Shown here in pieces: positions 1 to 9,930 of a DNA stretch of 64,000 bases. The notes below the pieces were generated by a model, which saw nothing but the letters and a program-made list of their open reading frames with translations, had not been told where the DNA came from and did no database searches. Location: NCBI RefSeq assembly GCF_000350225.1, contig NW_005178601.1:1-64000 (forward strand), given 5' to 3'. Numbering within the stretch: the first letter of the stretch is position 1; the number at the start of each line of letters is the position of its first letter. The translations under genes and the position numbers were made by a program. This stretch comes from Chondrus crispus. Taxonomy: Eukaryota > Rhodophyta > Florideophyceae > Gigartinales > Gigartinaceae.

Positions 1-18
1 CGCCAGTGTGCTGGAAAG
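1..18. other. Probable cloning-adaptor residue at contig edge
   Basis: The first bases read CGCCAGTGTGCTGGAAAG. They contain a BstXI site (CCA-N6-TGG) followed by AAAG, which is the junction made when BstXI adaptors (CTTTCCAGCACA) are ligated into Invitrogen-type plasmids. This suggests untrimmed vector or adaptor at the start of a contig rather than genomic sequence. The identification is from memory of the adaptor sequence. Confidence 0.6.
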
Positions 19-1120
19 TATATCGTACAGAAACGTGAAATATAACGTTCGGATAAACACTGGTAATGTTGTCCAACGACAATATATATTAGTAATATTT
101 TGAATTATTACTTGCATCGTTTTGTGCACGTTACATGTAATATGTAGGAATAGCAATAAACGTATCGTCCGTGAACACTATAATCGTGGTTTTCAGAAGT
201 AATACTTATATTCGTTTTGGATGGTAGTTGACACATGTTCTGAGACGACAATATAATGTTGCTGGACGACATTTTTAGTGTTTAGGAATTGGTAATGTAA
301 TGTTTTGGGGACTACATTGGCAATGGTTGTAAAGCACTAAACTAAATGTAAGGAATGATAACGGAATCGCTGCCTGAAGACACTGTTGATGGATGTGAAA
401 ACACGCGTTTCATAGGCCAGTACCTACATGTATTATCAATATTGATGCAGCTGCAACAGACACAACAGTTGTGTCTGTCGATGATCGTCTTCGTCATGTC
501 TGAGGATGTTTTTCATCGACATGGCTGCGGATAGTCGTCTTCGTCCTGCCGCAGATGGCGGTTTTAGGGGGCTAGAGCCTGTTAGCTGTGCCCCTGAAAT
601 TCGCAGCCCTTTCAGGTTGTTGACTTTTGCCGGCGGTTGGTCCCTCTGTTTCGTGGCACTAGGAGGATCATATCACGTGCGGGATAGTTGTGAAGTTTCG
701 TTAGTATCTCACTGTGGATCGTGTCGCCTGCGGTGATGGTAGCTCAATGTTGATAGCACATTGTGGATCTCATCCGCTGGGAGGGTGGCGGCACTACGGC
801 GTTGGTACCACGCTGCTCATGGATGTTGTGGGCTTAAGGTCAGCTCAAAGGATGAGTGCAACGTACTTATAGGGATTCGGGAATACATTTAGAGCTCGAA
901 TGTATCCTCCAGCGCTATAAACGTGAGCCGGTTGTGACCTAAATTGGGTTCTTACGACGAAACGGATGATGCTGCACCAATAAAACGTCATTTCCGTTTT
1001 GTCCATGGGATGAACACGTAAAGCACAGCACAGGTGTACAGCAACTCGAGTTGGAAGCCAATGACCTGCAAAATATGTTTACAGAATTTCAGTCAGCCAA
1101 TTAACAGGTGTGATTCACGC
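19..1120. other. AT-rich noncoding stretch
   Basis: No convincing gene is seen. The first 400 bases are AT-rich and repeat short motifs of the kind AATGTTGTCC, ACGACAATAT and GGACGACATT. A similar vocabulary recurs at 52060-52307, which suggests a dispersed AT-rich repeat. The 76-codon frame at 506-736 has no supporting features. Confidence 0.4.
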
Positions 1121-1176
1121 ATGTAATCCAGGCTGATATCAGACTGTCAACAGTCTGATATCAGCCTGGATTACAT
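1121..1176. repeat. Perfect inverted repeat, 27-bp arms, 2-nt spacer
   Basis: Bases 1121-1147 are the exact reverse complement of 1150-1176, with only CA between them. The arms carry CTGATATCAG. Such a long, almost spacer-less palindrome could extrude as a cruciform or fold as a hairpin in RNA. It could be the remnant of a fold-back element, or a cloning or assembly artefact close to a contig end. Confidence 0.85.
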
Positions 1177-1257
1177 TCACATTCATGAAATACGAGTCTG
1201 GTATGAGGTGGCTCCAATTGCACTCTCATCCGATGTCTTCCTCGCTTCTAACAGCTA

Positions 1258-1797
1258 ATGAAGAAAAGAATTCGGAAGCGACGGAACATGTTTCAGCCCG
1301 GGAGTCGGGGAAGAAGGGGTCGCATTGCGTACGACGATCGGTGCGGAGAACATCATCAGGAGACATTTCATCTGGCAGATACATCCGCTCCCTCAACACA
1401 CAGTGCTGATGGAACGACACAAAACTGTACGGGTGCGGAGAAGGGTTGCGATGAAATCCGAGGAGCGGGCGCAGCGGAAACAAAAGAAGAGGAAATGGCA
1501 GAGGCGGAGGATATAGATCATAAAGATGTGTGTTTTGAGACTATAGAGGGGTTTGGAACCCGTATGGTCCACGAAATGCAGTTCGCATATGAAATTCCAG
1601 TTGCGGAGATGCATGAAACGAATGGGCAAGACATGGGTGGCATGGTAGATATGGTACTTGAACACGTGAGGGGTACGACAAATGAACTGGTGGTCGGGCT
1701 CAGTGCACAGGACGAGGAAGATAAAATGCATCCAGATATAAGACTGCAGTTGGATGTTGCGGAGATCCGTCGTGGATGGAAGAAGCTTAGCGTGTGA
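1258..1797 (+). CDS. Hypothetical acidic protein, 179 aa
   Basis: An open frame with a true ATG start. The first 10 residues are very basic (KKRIRKRR). The middle is rich in Glu and Asp (ETKEEEMAEAEDID). The C-terminal half is rich in Met, His and Glu. No domain is recognised. It lies about 180 bases upstream of the decayed transposon-type protein on the same strand and could belong to the same element. The coding status is uncertain because a 135-codon frame overlaps it on the other strand. Confidence 0.3.
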   Translation: MKKRIRKRRNMFQPGSRGRRGRIAYDDRCGEHHQETFHLADTSAPSTHSADGTTQNCTGAEKGCDEIRGAGAAETKEEEMAEAEDIDHKDVCFETIEGFGTRMVHEMQFAYEIPVAEMHETNGQDMGGMVDMVLEHVRGTTNELVVGLSAQDEEDKMHPDIRLQLDVAEIRRGWKKLSV

Positions 1798-1912
1798 CAA
1801 AATTTAATGGCTGTTTTACTTGTCTCCGGGACCGTTCGGTACTCTAAGTCTGGTTATAACATCTTTCGGAACTGTTTCAACCACCTTCTAAAGAAATACG
1901 AGCCGGGGGGGA

Positions 1913-4370
1913 TTGTTTCCTGACTACTCTACGGTTTATCAGACTCTGTCCCCTTTGCTTCGAGAGTGGGGTTTTGTGATGAGCATGGCTTGCGAGGCGA
2001 TTTTAGATACTTGGAAATCGGGGTCCAGACAGACGCTTCAGTCACTGCAGGGAGTTGGGCCAGTTTCAAGCCGTTTCAAAGTCATATTGCCATCATCTTG
2101 GTCTTTGATGGACTTGGCGTGCCGCGAGACATGGAATGTACTTAAAGGCGCTGCGAAAGAGTCCATATCCCCTAGCTCGGGAGCTCTGTTCTCCACTATC
2201 GAAAGCGTTCCCATGGTTCGAAATACAGATCTCATTCTGGACATCGCTCGTAACGTCCTTCGCAGCACCGGCGACGAAACCGCGCCCTCCTGCCCATTTC
2301 TCACTGCGTACAGGGGAGATGGAGGAGTGGTCACCTTGTGCTTGCGGAAGGAACCGCCATTTCGGCATGAAGTATTGTGCACTCTGGATATGTGTAGCGG
2401 AGCAGATCCAAGATGTTTCAAATTGACGTTCAGGGTTGTCACAACCTCTCTCGTAGTGTCATGGAGAGGCGGACCACCCGTGACCGAAGCGTCGAGGTCG
2501 GAGTTACGTTACGGAACATGGAAGGTATTTCGGCGGCCAACACCGGACCTGTGGCGCGCTGGTGACATTAGCACAGTTCTACATATCAGTGCTGGGCTGG
2601 ATTATGTCATGGTACTAATTCAGCATCACAACAGATCAACACAGGGAGGGCAGCAAATTGAGCTTGTGTGCATACCCTTTGCTCGCCAGGTTGGAGACGA
2701 TGGAGCTGATCATCCTTTACGCATCTCATTTCATACAGCTTCGAAGGTTTCCGTGGTGGACGTCATGATGGACGGCAACCAGCCATCTCTTTCACATCAA
2801 CACTCCCGACCCCCAATTTCACCGTCATATGGTAAGCTCAAAGACGGAAGGAAATACTTTGTTGACCATATCCTACTATATTCAGATGGATTTTTCCGTT
2901 CCGATTTAAAGCGGGTTCAGCGGGGGTGTCTATTGTCTCTCCCGAAACTATCCTCCGGAATGTAGAAGTAGTAGAGAGCGAGTACGTGTTCTTGCCCTGA
3001 CTGAACCTGGAGTGTCAACGAAGGAAGGTCTGAAGCAAGTAGTAGCAGACCTCGTCAAATCATCAACAGAGGGTATACCTGCCAGAAATTCCGATGGGGA
3101 GGATTTGCTGCTGTTTACGGATGTGGTTGGTTTCGTGAGCGACTACCACGAGGTTGGGCATGTCCTGGATGTGGTGGGAGTGAATGGCACAGCACCATGC
3201 AACCTCTGCTCGTTCATGCGATTTAAAGGGCCTAAAGGACTCGCATCGCGATATGCATACACCACGGATATTCACAGCGCAGAGGCATGTTTCGCGAGAA
3301 ATGCAGAAAGAACGAAGGCATTACGAGTCTCTGGTATCTCGGATGTAGAGATGAACGCATTGGGCCTGAACCGAAATGATGATGCAGCAAGGAAAGCAAG
3401 TCCTTTTCTTTCTTTTTCTCAGGATTTGAAGAACGCGTTGAAAAACCACGATACCGTCCCAGTCGCAAACCCTAGGTTTGACCAGTATCGCTCAATGCTT
3501 GTTGCCCCCGACCATCTCCTGGCTGGTAATGCAATTAATATTTTAACCCTTTCCTTTAAGTCCCTTCGTACCTCGACTAGAAGAAAGCAGGTAGACGGGT
3601 TAATCTGTTCCTTGTTGTGAACAAACCGCCTGGTAACTGAGAGACGCATCTACAATTGCAGCACAAGTAGTATGTACACGGCAAGCATATCGGCAACATT
3701 TTCGATATTATTGATTGCTTCTCCTGTATTCAAAGAGATTGTTGATAACCTATCCTGCCCTCAAGAAATATCTAATGTATCCAAACAAGCACTGTGTTCA
3801 ATTGTACAGAACCTCAGTTTGTTTAGCAAACTTGTCAGCAAGACATACTGGTATCCTAAGCTGCATGTGGATGGATTGGAGCAAGTGAAAAGGTACAATC
3901 GTGAAGATGGCTCAGCGCATATGGCAGACTTGGAACGCCATTACAAGATGTACATACGAAACTGCAATGACCTTAGTCGCAGCAGTACTATGGCGGGGAA
4001 AGAGCTGGACAAGCCGAATATCCATCGGTTTCTAGACCTTTAGATGCATTTTATCCCTGCAATGGGTCACGTGCAGCACTTCACCGAACTTGTTTTCGAA
4101 TGCGCTCACCATCCCCTTAAGCAGGCCATGGCAGATTCCAACGGTCATGACGCCCATATACAGGGAATGGATCACATTATTAATAACGATTGGAAGAACC
4201 GGCTTTCATCTGCTCTTTATTCTGTAGACGGCAGTTGTGAAATGTTTGGCGAGGCAATCTCTTCAGTGGCCAATCTCATTTGCGGACGAAAAAGAGACGT
4301 ACATAACTATGTAACGAAAACGAACGGTGAGGCAGAGAAGGCTTTAAGTATTATAAAAATGGGTTGTTGA
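1913..4370 (+). pseudogene. Decayed transposon-type protein (Tnp2-like?)
   Basis: A long protein is readable in pieces. The first piece (first ATG 1979, to about 2890) ends with the phrase FVDHILLYSDGF. The reading then continues in another frame (GGVYCLSRNYPPECRSS, about 2920) through DVVGFVSDYHEVGHVLDVVG and a Cys-x2-Cys pair (PCNLCSF, about 3200), to PNIHRFLDL and MGHVQHFTELVFECAHHPLK near 4030-4120. Three in-frame stops (near 2907, 3618 and 4041) and one frame change near 2890 show that it is dead. The combination of a 'lipid-like' YSDGF phrase, an ASP-rich middle and a HxLFE-type end recalls large transposon proteins of the Tnp2/KDZ kind seen in algae and fungi. That family assignment is inference from remembered patterns. 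Confidence 0.4.
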
Positions 4371-5025
4371 GGCACGTACTCGGAGCTCCATCTACTACTA
4401 ATAACAACAACCCGAGAAGGGCGGAATGGGTCCTAAGTGAACGTACGGTAGATGCTGAAGGTTCATTCCATGCAACTATGACTTGTATTGCTGCCGACTT
4501 CACTGTAGAAGCGGGTCCCAATGACCCCAAATTCTTCGAAAAGGCATGTCGAATGAAAAATCCCTGTACGGACTTGGAGTTGTTACATCGCATTCAAGAC
4601 CGCACGACATGCTCTCGAAAGGCTCTGCGGTTCAAGCACTCGTGTTCGATGACGAACCGCAAATTGTACCTACACCTGCGGAAGATGAAAGAATTGTTTA
4701 CATTGATGAGCTGCACGTAGCTTACTTTGCAATCGAAACATTTATGAAAATGCAGGATGCATATCAAGAGACACCTTTCGCTGTTGTCAAGAAATGGCAG
4801 TTCACTTCCGGATTTATTTATGTTGACGTCCACAAGCCATTTCAATTCTTGAAGCTCACAGACTCTGTCAGAAGAGTTGGACTAGTTCACGCCTGTCACA
4901 GTGACCGTACCACACAATGTCTTAAGCCCGAAGAGAATAATTTGAGTTGCACTGCCTCGATCATGGAGGGGAATATTTTCTACTGCTTATCCAGGCACGA
5001 CGGTTACCCTCCTCGAATGGCTTAG
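4364..5025 (+). pseudogene. Downstream part of the same transposon-type relic
   Basis: Two overlapping frames continue the relic. One (4364-4720) contains RRAEWVLSERTVDAEGSFH. The other (first ATG 4546, to 5025) reads 159 residues including ERIVYIDELHVAYFAIETF and ends PPRMA. The switch between frames near 4550-4690 suggests a single indel in an originally continuous C-terminal region. No catalytic motif is recognised. Confidence 0.35.
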
Positions 5026-5638
5026 TTCTCCGCATGTGTTCCCTGACTTATCGCTGCGTTGAAAATCGGAGCGGCCGTAGTTCCGGATGAGCAAAGAGTC
5101 GCCAGTGATGACCATCGCGAGATTACAAAGCGACTAGTCGAAGCGCAGGCGCTTGAGAGACTGGAGAGCGTTATCGAAGAGGAAGAAGCAGAACCAGCGG
5201 ACAACGCCAATCCGCAATTTTCCGATGGCAATGAAGTCGCCCGGTGATTGGGGATGGAACACAATCAAAAGCTGCTCGGAAAAGAAGAAAAAAGCGCAGA
5301 AGGAAGCTGAGTCACAGCGCCGTGTTGAGGCGGAGCAGGCCAGCATCGCTACATGCGCACCGAAGATGCGTACAACGCACACACCAGTAATTCGCACAAA
5401 CACGCTTGCACGCCGCAGCCCGACTTCCTTAACACCGAGCCCGGTGTAGCTTTTCAGCGCGACGAGCCGCAAGCGATAGGGAGCTTTCCAAGGAGCCGCT
5501 TGTGATCATTCGCGCGCCGCACGGCCCGTGCGACGTGCGGCACGGGCAGACGACGAGGGCCGAATTAAAAATAGATGAATGACGTCATTGTAGAAACAGC
5601 CAATTAAAACACGTAGCACACATACGTTCCGCTCTCCG
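5026..5638. other. Intergenic region with GC-rich dyad
   Basis: No ATG-initiated gene is supported. A Glu-rich open stretch (about 5059-5247, containing VIEEEEAEPADN) lacks an ATG. A GC-rich dyad lies at 5516-5541, with arms GCCGCAC and GTGCGGC and a nested GCACGG/CCGTGC. It precedes the 5639 ORF by about 100 bases. Confidence 0.35.
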
Positions 5639-6157
5639 ATGTCGTTCGACATTTCCGAACTGCCGACACAATATGGCACTACCGCTCGTAACCTGCACCC
5701 AGCTGCAACATTATCTGGCCTCCACAACTCCCACTCACCGCGCCCCCCACGGCCGAATTCTACATTTGAGCGGAGGAGGAAATCCTCTCGATCGTTTCAT
5801 GCAGGATGGCGACCAACAAACCCCATACAGGCTCGCTCACGGCTCGGAGCTTGGCAGCAATTACTCACCATGTATCGAATGTGTTTTCTTCTTCTCGGTT
5901 TCTTCACGCTATACTACTTCATATTTGCCAAACATCACTACTACGACAGCGAGATGCGTGCTATTCACGCCGATGTCGAAAAGCTTCTCCGTGAAACCAG
6001 CAATTCCATCCTCAGTGATAACCTCGTAGAAGCGGTAATTCCTGACAGGTTTAACGAGACACTCAATCATAATCTCAGTATGCACAAATTTCAAACGAAC
6101 ACGGTCTTCTCCAGAGTTGTCTTCAGAATCCGTCCCATCGTTTCCAACTTTCATTGA
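5639..6157 (+). CDS. Possible single-pass membrane protein, 172 aa
   Basis: An ATG-initiated frame of 172 codons. Residues 1-79 are hydrophilic, Ser/Pro/Arg-rich and lack a signal peptide. Residues 80-97 (YRMCFLLLGFFTLYYFIFA) form one strong hydrophobic segment preceded by a basic region. Residues 98-172 are polar, with two N-glycosylation sequons (NET at 139, NLS at 145). This layout fits a type II membrane protein with a lumenal tail. The last 40-80 bases overlap the end of the ARP5 relic on the opposite strand. No family is recognised, so the function is unknown. Confidence 0.4.
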   Translation: MSFDISELPTQYGTTARNLHPAATLSGLHNSHSPRPPRPNSTFERRRKSSRSFHAGWRPTNPIQARSRLGAWQQLLTMYRMCFLLLGFFTLYYFIFAKHHYYDSEMRAIHADVEKLLRETSNSILSDNLVEAVIPDRFNETLNHNLSMHKFQTNTVFSRVVFRIRPIVSNFH

Positions 6158-7048
6158 TCTGTACACATCCCAGTCCGCATCTTCCACCCCAAACGTGTCC
6201 TCCTCCACATTTTTCTTCGTACGCCCTCTCCCTCGTCCCCTCCCTGGCCCCTCCTTCTCCCCTTCCCACTTCCGCTCTCGCGCCTCTTTGAGGTCCCTCG
6301 CCCTGAGTCGTCGTCGAAACCTGCATTGCTTCCTGCATGTTGTGCCAACAACCTCATTCGGTCCCTTGCATCCTGCCACCGCCGATCCCATCTCGCTTCG
6401 CGCGCAGTGTCCTTTCGATTTAAAAGCTCAGCTAGCTCATCTCGCTCCGTTCGCAGTTCGGTCAGATACTCTTGTGGCCTCTCCGTGCGCATCTTCTCTA
6501 TATCCTCAGCCTTCCTCTACGCTTCGGCCTTCGCCGCCAGCTTGACCCTTTTCCCCCGTAACCGTGCCCCGGTAGCCCCGCAAAGCGCGCGCTCGTGCCG
6601 CTTTTGCTTGAGTTACGGCGCGCTCAGCTCTGACATCGACTGAAGGTCGTCTGCTCGTACGCGCTTCCACCGCGCCACCTCCGCTGCCCTTGCCTTTCCC
6701 GCGCTCAATTTCGCACGTTCGTCATCCACGAGCAGCTGCCGCTTGTCGATGTCTTGGTTCAGCGCTGTCGACGATTCCCACTGTCCGTCGCACATGGAAA
6801 TGTAGTACTTGTCCTCATCTATATCCCTCATATCTTCAATACACAACCTCCTCCAGTGTATACGATGTATCCACCGGCTCTGCCTCTGTCCCCGACACAT
6901 CCTTATGCCTTCCGCCGGCTCTTGACTTCTTTTTCTCCTGCATTAACTTAGTCAACCTCCGCCCATCATCAATTCTCGCCTGCTCCTCCGCGCTCGTCGC
7001 CGGCTTATCACTCGCCTCCCCAGTTTCCACCTTGACTGTCTTTGACAC
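6080..7048 (-). pseudogene. ARP5: Broken ARP5-like (INO80 subunit) insertion domain
   Basis: Read on the minus strand, the region gives a charged coiled-coil stretch (around 6836-7048 and 6613-6790), then RPQEYLTELRTERDELAELL near 6400-6490, then EEDTFGVEDADWDVYRSM near 6150-6210, followed by an acidic run. This order (basic-acidic helix, NPE-type YL-ELR, RMRLL, then DTFG-x-D-DW-VY) is characteristic of the long insertion in actin-related protein 5, an INO80 chromatin-remodelling subunit. The actin-fold halves are not readable and the stretch changes frame at least twice, with an in-frame stop near 6610. A truncated pseudogene is likely. The assignment rests on remembered motif similarity. 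Confidence 0.55.
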
Positions 7049-7675
7049 TTCGTCAAAGCTATCTGGCTCCTCTCAAATTTTCTTCCACTCGGCATCATAG
7101 CATCGCGCATGCGGGCGACATACGGTGGGGTTTGTAAGATTGGCATGGAGGGGCCTGAGAAGGCGGCCACAATGTGGACGACCAGAGATCGAAGATGAAG
7201 TCTTGCGAGTTGAGATGGGAGGGCGGGGCGCGGGGCGCGGTAGGCAGAGGGGACGGTGAAGGGGGCGGACGAGGGTCGATCAGATACACATCAGGGGGTG
7301 GGCGGATGACTTCTTTTTGCTCGACCATGGCGGGGGATGTGCGTGGTATTTTGGGGTAAGTCGGCAGGTTTGCGCACGACTTCGGAATCTGGTTGCGGAG
7401 AGAAAGGACGGGACGAAGCCCCGTTTGTTCTTTGGTGACTTCGGGAAACAAAACTTGGGGGTCTTGCCTGCCACGTGTATAAAAAGACGAGCGTGCTTTT
7501 TCATGACGAATTCATAGTGACAGGAAGCCTTTCCCAAGGCTCAGACTACTGTACCGAAATGTAGTCTCTGGTACCTGGGATACTACTTGAGGTCCTCTGG
7601 GACATCGAATTAACCAAAGGGGAAGGAGGAAGGCGAGGTGAGAGAACGCTTGCATCCGTCTGGTGGCGGGCAGAG
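7049..7675. other. No gene supported
   Basis: Proline-rich minus-strand frames (about 7095-7451) could be the upstream end of the ARP5 relic, but no actin motif can be read. G-rich runs occur on the plus strand around 7200-7340. Nothing else is seen. Confidence 0.3.
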
Positions 7676-8149
7676 GTGGTAACTAAGGAAGTGGTCGAGG
7701 GAAGGGTGAAAGGGAAACTGAAATACGTGGCAAGGGAGGGGTTCGATGAACAACAAGCGATGGTGTGGATTCTTCCTGATTATATTCGCTTGGTGGAAGA
7801 TGACGCCACTCAGTTGCGGTGGCGTTATTATGAGTGCTCAGGACACGTGAGCTATGAAACAGATGGAGAAAATTTTATTCGCCAGAGCGAAAATGGTGTT
7901 GGTGATGGGGAGGCGGTACAAAATTTGCGAATGTATAGCGTGGAGGGGAAAGTGGCTACGCTTTTATCTCGAGTTAAAGAAATCGAGCGAATGGTCGTTG
8001 GCCTGTTTCAATTCTTTTCTCGGATCGGGTCTAGATCAACGGCAGAACGGCAATGTGCACGTCTCTTAAATACTTTGAGACAGAAAACATTGGTACTCAT
8101 CCAGAAGCCAGTACCAAACTTCAAACCGCGACAAGGGGATACGGAGTAG
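7676..8149 (+). CDS. Hypothetical protein fragment, 157 aa frame
   Basis: An open frame without a convincing ATG; the frame is open upstream from about 7600 and includes LASVWWRAEVV. The composition is protein-like (KGKLKYVAREGFDEQQAMVW, then a helical segment LLSRVKEIERMVVGLFQFFS). No domain is recognised. The next frame on the same strand begins 42 bases downstream, and the two may be parts of one broken gene. Confidence 0.35.
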   Translation: MVTKEVVEGRVKGKLKYVAREGFDEQQAMVWILPDYIRLVEDDATQLRWRYYECSGHVSYETDGENFIRQSENGVGDGEAVQNLRMYSVEGKVATLLSRVKEIERMVVGLFQFFSRIGSRSTAERQCARLLNTLRQKTLVLIQKPVPNFKPRQGDTE

Positions 8150-8191
8150 GACACATACTACGAAGAGAGCTCTACCGGAAGCATTCGTTCA

Positions 8192-8947
8192 GTGGTAGAC
8201 TGCACCTTGGAAGAGTATGAGAACTTGACCGGCGCTGTTCATTCGTTGTCCGATTCTGCCCAGTTCAAGCCCTCGTTCCAGGAAACCCAGTCTCCCGCAG
8301 CGTGCACCGAGCTCGCAGAAATAATTTTCCCATCATGCGAAGATTTGTGCACAGTTATTGGCATAAACTCTGTCGCGGACATGAGAAATATTGTGCGACG
8401 GAGGAAAGGAGGAGGAAAAGAAGAAACCGTGCATGAAGCAATTCACATTATGGGGTTGTATGTCGCAGATGAGACCGATGAGAATTCGGCGGCGGCACTG
8501 CTGGTGGGAACATGTATGCCATACGTTCGTCGCAAGGCGACGGTCGATGCCCTTGTCCGAAAGAGCCGAAATTTCGATTTTCGAAGTATGTCGTACACTA
8601 TCCCTCTCTCACATTCATCACTTCAAGCAGTTGATCTTGTAAGCAAGGTTTTCGCGGCAAGGCTTTCAGCCACACCGAGCGAGGTGTCGGAGGACGACGC
8701 TGTAAAGACTGTTTTCTCGCAGTTGAAAACTTTCTCTTTGCGGTGGCGTCCGATGGTTCCCCCGAACAGTCGATTCTGGAGTACAGCTACATCCGTTTCT
8801 GAACACGTTTGCAGGTCTCTCGAAGTAGAGCTCCCCTACTTCATTATTAGGGGCTTTCAGGCCGTGTCCGCAGTCAGCTCTTTGGTTACAGACGAGTACT
8901 TGACGCACGTATTTTGTACAAAGGGTCAACCACACATGAGCACCTAG
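8192..8947 (+). CDS. Hypothetical protein fragment, 251 aa frame
   Basis: A 251-codon frame that opens with GTG rather than ATG, so the real start is unknown. It has ordinary amino-acid composition with mixed helix-forming stretches (SLQAVDLVSKVFAARLSAT, EVELPYFIIRGFQAVSAVSS). A basic RRRKGGGK patch lies near residue 70. No family is recognised. With the 7676 frame it may be the remains of one larger protein. Confidence 0.4.
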   Translation: MVDCTLEEYENLTGAVHSLSDSAQFKPSFQETQSPAACTELAEIIFPSCEDLCTVIGINSVADMRNIVRRRKGGGKEETVHEAIHIMGLYVADETDENSAAALLVGTCMPYVRRKATVDALVRKSRNFDFRSMSYTIPLSHSSLQAVDLVSKVFAARLSATPSEVSEDDAVKTVFSQLKTFSLRWRPMVPPNSRFWSTATSVSEHVCRSLEVELPYFIIRGFQAVSAVSSLVTDEYLTHVFCTKGQPHMST

Positions 8948-9122
8948 TCACGTATGTCGTCGTAGACACATCTATGAATTGTGAAAGTCTCAGAGACTTC
9001 AAAAAGTTGTCGAACGTTTCAGCACAAACGCGTTAAATGATTCAGTGCAAGGCCATTTGGTGTTTTTTGTGGTTGAGCTCTTACATGTTATGACATGGAG
9101 CTCCTCCGACGCTGTGATATCC

Positions 9123-9625
9123 TGGCGGTTGGACATGATGCGAGCTGGGCTCTTACTGCGAGGCGTGCGGGTGGTACGTCTGATCGTGGGGTGGATACTG
9201 TTGGGAATGCGGTTGGTGTGCGTACGGCTGGGGTTGGCGGAGCAGATATGCAGGTGTATGGACCGGGGGAGACTGTTGATGAGGTGGAGGGGCGGATTGG
9301 TGGTTCGGGTAGGGGGGAGCGAAAAAGTAGTTGTTCTGGACGTTCTTGAATGGGCCCAGGACCATCTTCACGGCCAATTTGCCCGGGTTACCCGCGACGG
9401 AGCAGTCTCCGTCCATGCCTCGTTTACCAGAGCGATGAAGAGTCCGACACGTTCTACGTACGCACGCCGGAGGTCAGTTTCTTACCAACGCTAGCCGGAG
9501 TGGAACAGTGTGGAATTGTGGAAGCGCTGCAAATGAGCGTCTCGAGCATTTCGACAATCTTGTGCGAGGTATTCCAAACTGGAGAAGTAGCCAGAAGTTG
9601 GCGGTTGGACATGATGCGAGCTGGG
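9123..9625. repeat. 27-bp direct repeat pair, 476 bp apart
   Basis: Bases 9123-9149 recur exactly at 9599-9625 (core GGCGGTTGGACATGATGCG). The flanks differ. On the minus strand both copies read PARIMSNRQ. The pair could mark a small duplication, or the two ends of an insertion with a long target repeat. Confidence 0.8.
9153..9416 (-). CDS. Hypothetical Pro/Gln/His/Tyr-rich ORF, 87 aa
   Basis: The minus-strand ORF has an ATG. It starts with 30 ordinary residues (GKLAVKMVLGPFKN) and then becomes a low-complexity tail (PPHQQSPPVHTPAYLL, PHSQQYPPHDQTYHPH). Such tails are common in eukaryotic RNA-binding or regulatory proteins. The plus strand is also open here, so this call is weak. It lies exactly between the two copies of the 27-bp repeat. 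Confidence 0.2.
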   Translation of the reverse strand: MDGDCSVAGNPGKLAVKMVLGPFKNVQNNYFFAPPYPNHQSAPPPHQQSPPVHTPAYLLRQPQPYAHQPHSQQYPPHDQTYHPHASQ

Positions 9626-9930
9626 ATCAACTGCCAGGAGTTGTCGCCATCCTTCGAGCCCTCTCGTCTGTAGCACAGTGACAAATATTTCTGCCGGTCG
9701 AACGCCAATGCTTGCCTTTAGGTAGGTAGACCACGCCCCCCAGCGACCTCTCATCCCAACTTCTCTTACACACACGCACCCCGCTCTCCCCTGCCATGCC
9801 CTTTCGCCCTCGTGCGCCCCCGGGTCTTTCACGGTCAAACGTCACTCACGGCGATATGGCCCCACCATCGAAGTAGCCACGCAACACACTACACAGTACA
9901 ACATACGTTACCCCCCCGAGGGGGTTCCGT

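Noticed and set aside
7174-7359. Gly/Arg-rich plus ORF resembling an RGG protein
   Set aside because: Only 61 codons of G-rich DNA with no start context and no extension; composition artefact.
9045-9494. Plus-strand ORF rich in Val, Arg, Leu and Gly
   Set aside because: Composition fits the antisense of the Pro/His/Gln-rich minus frame; no motif.
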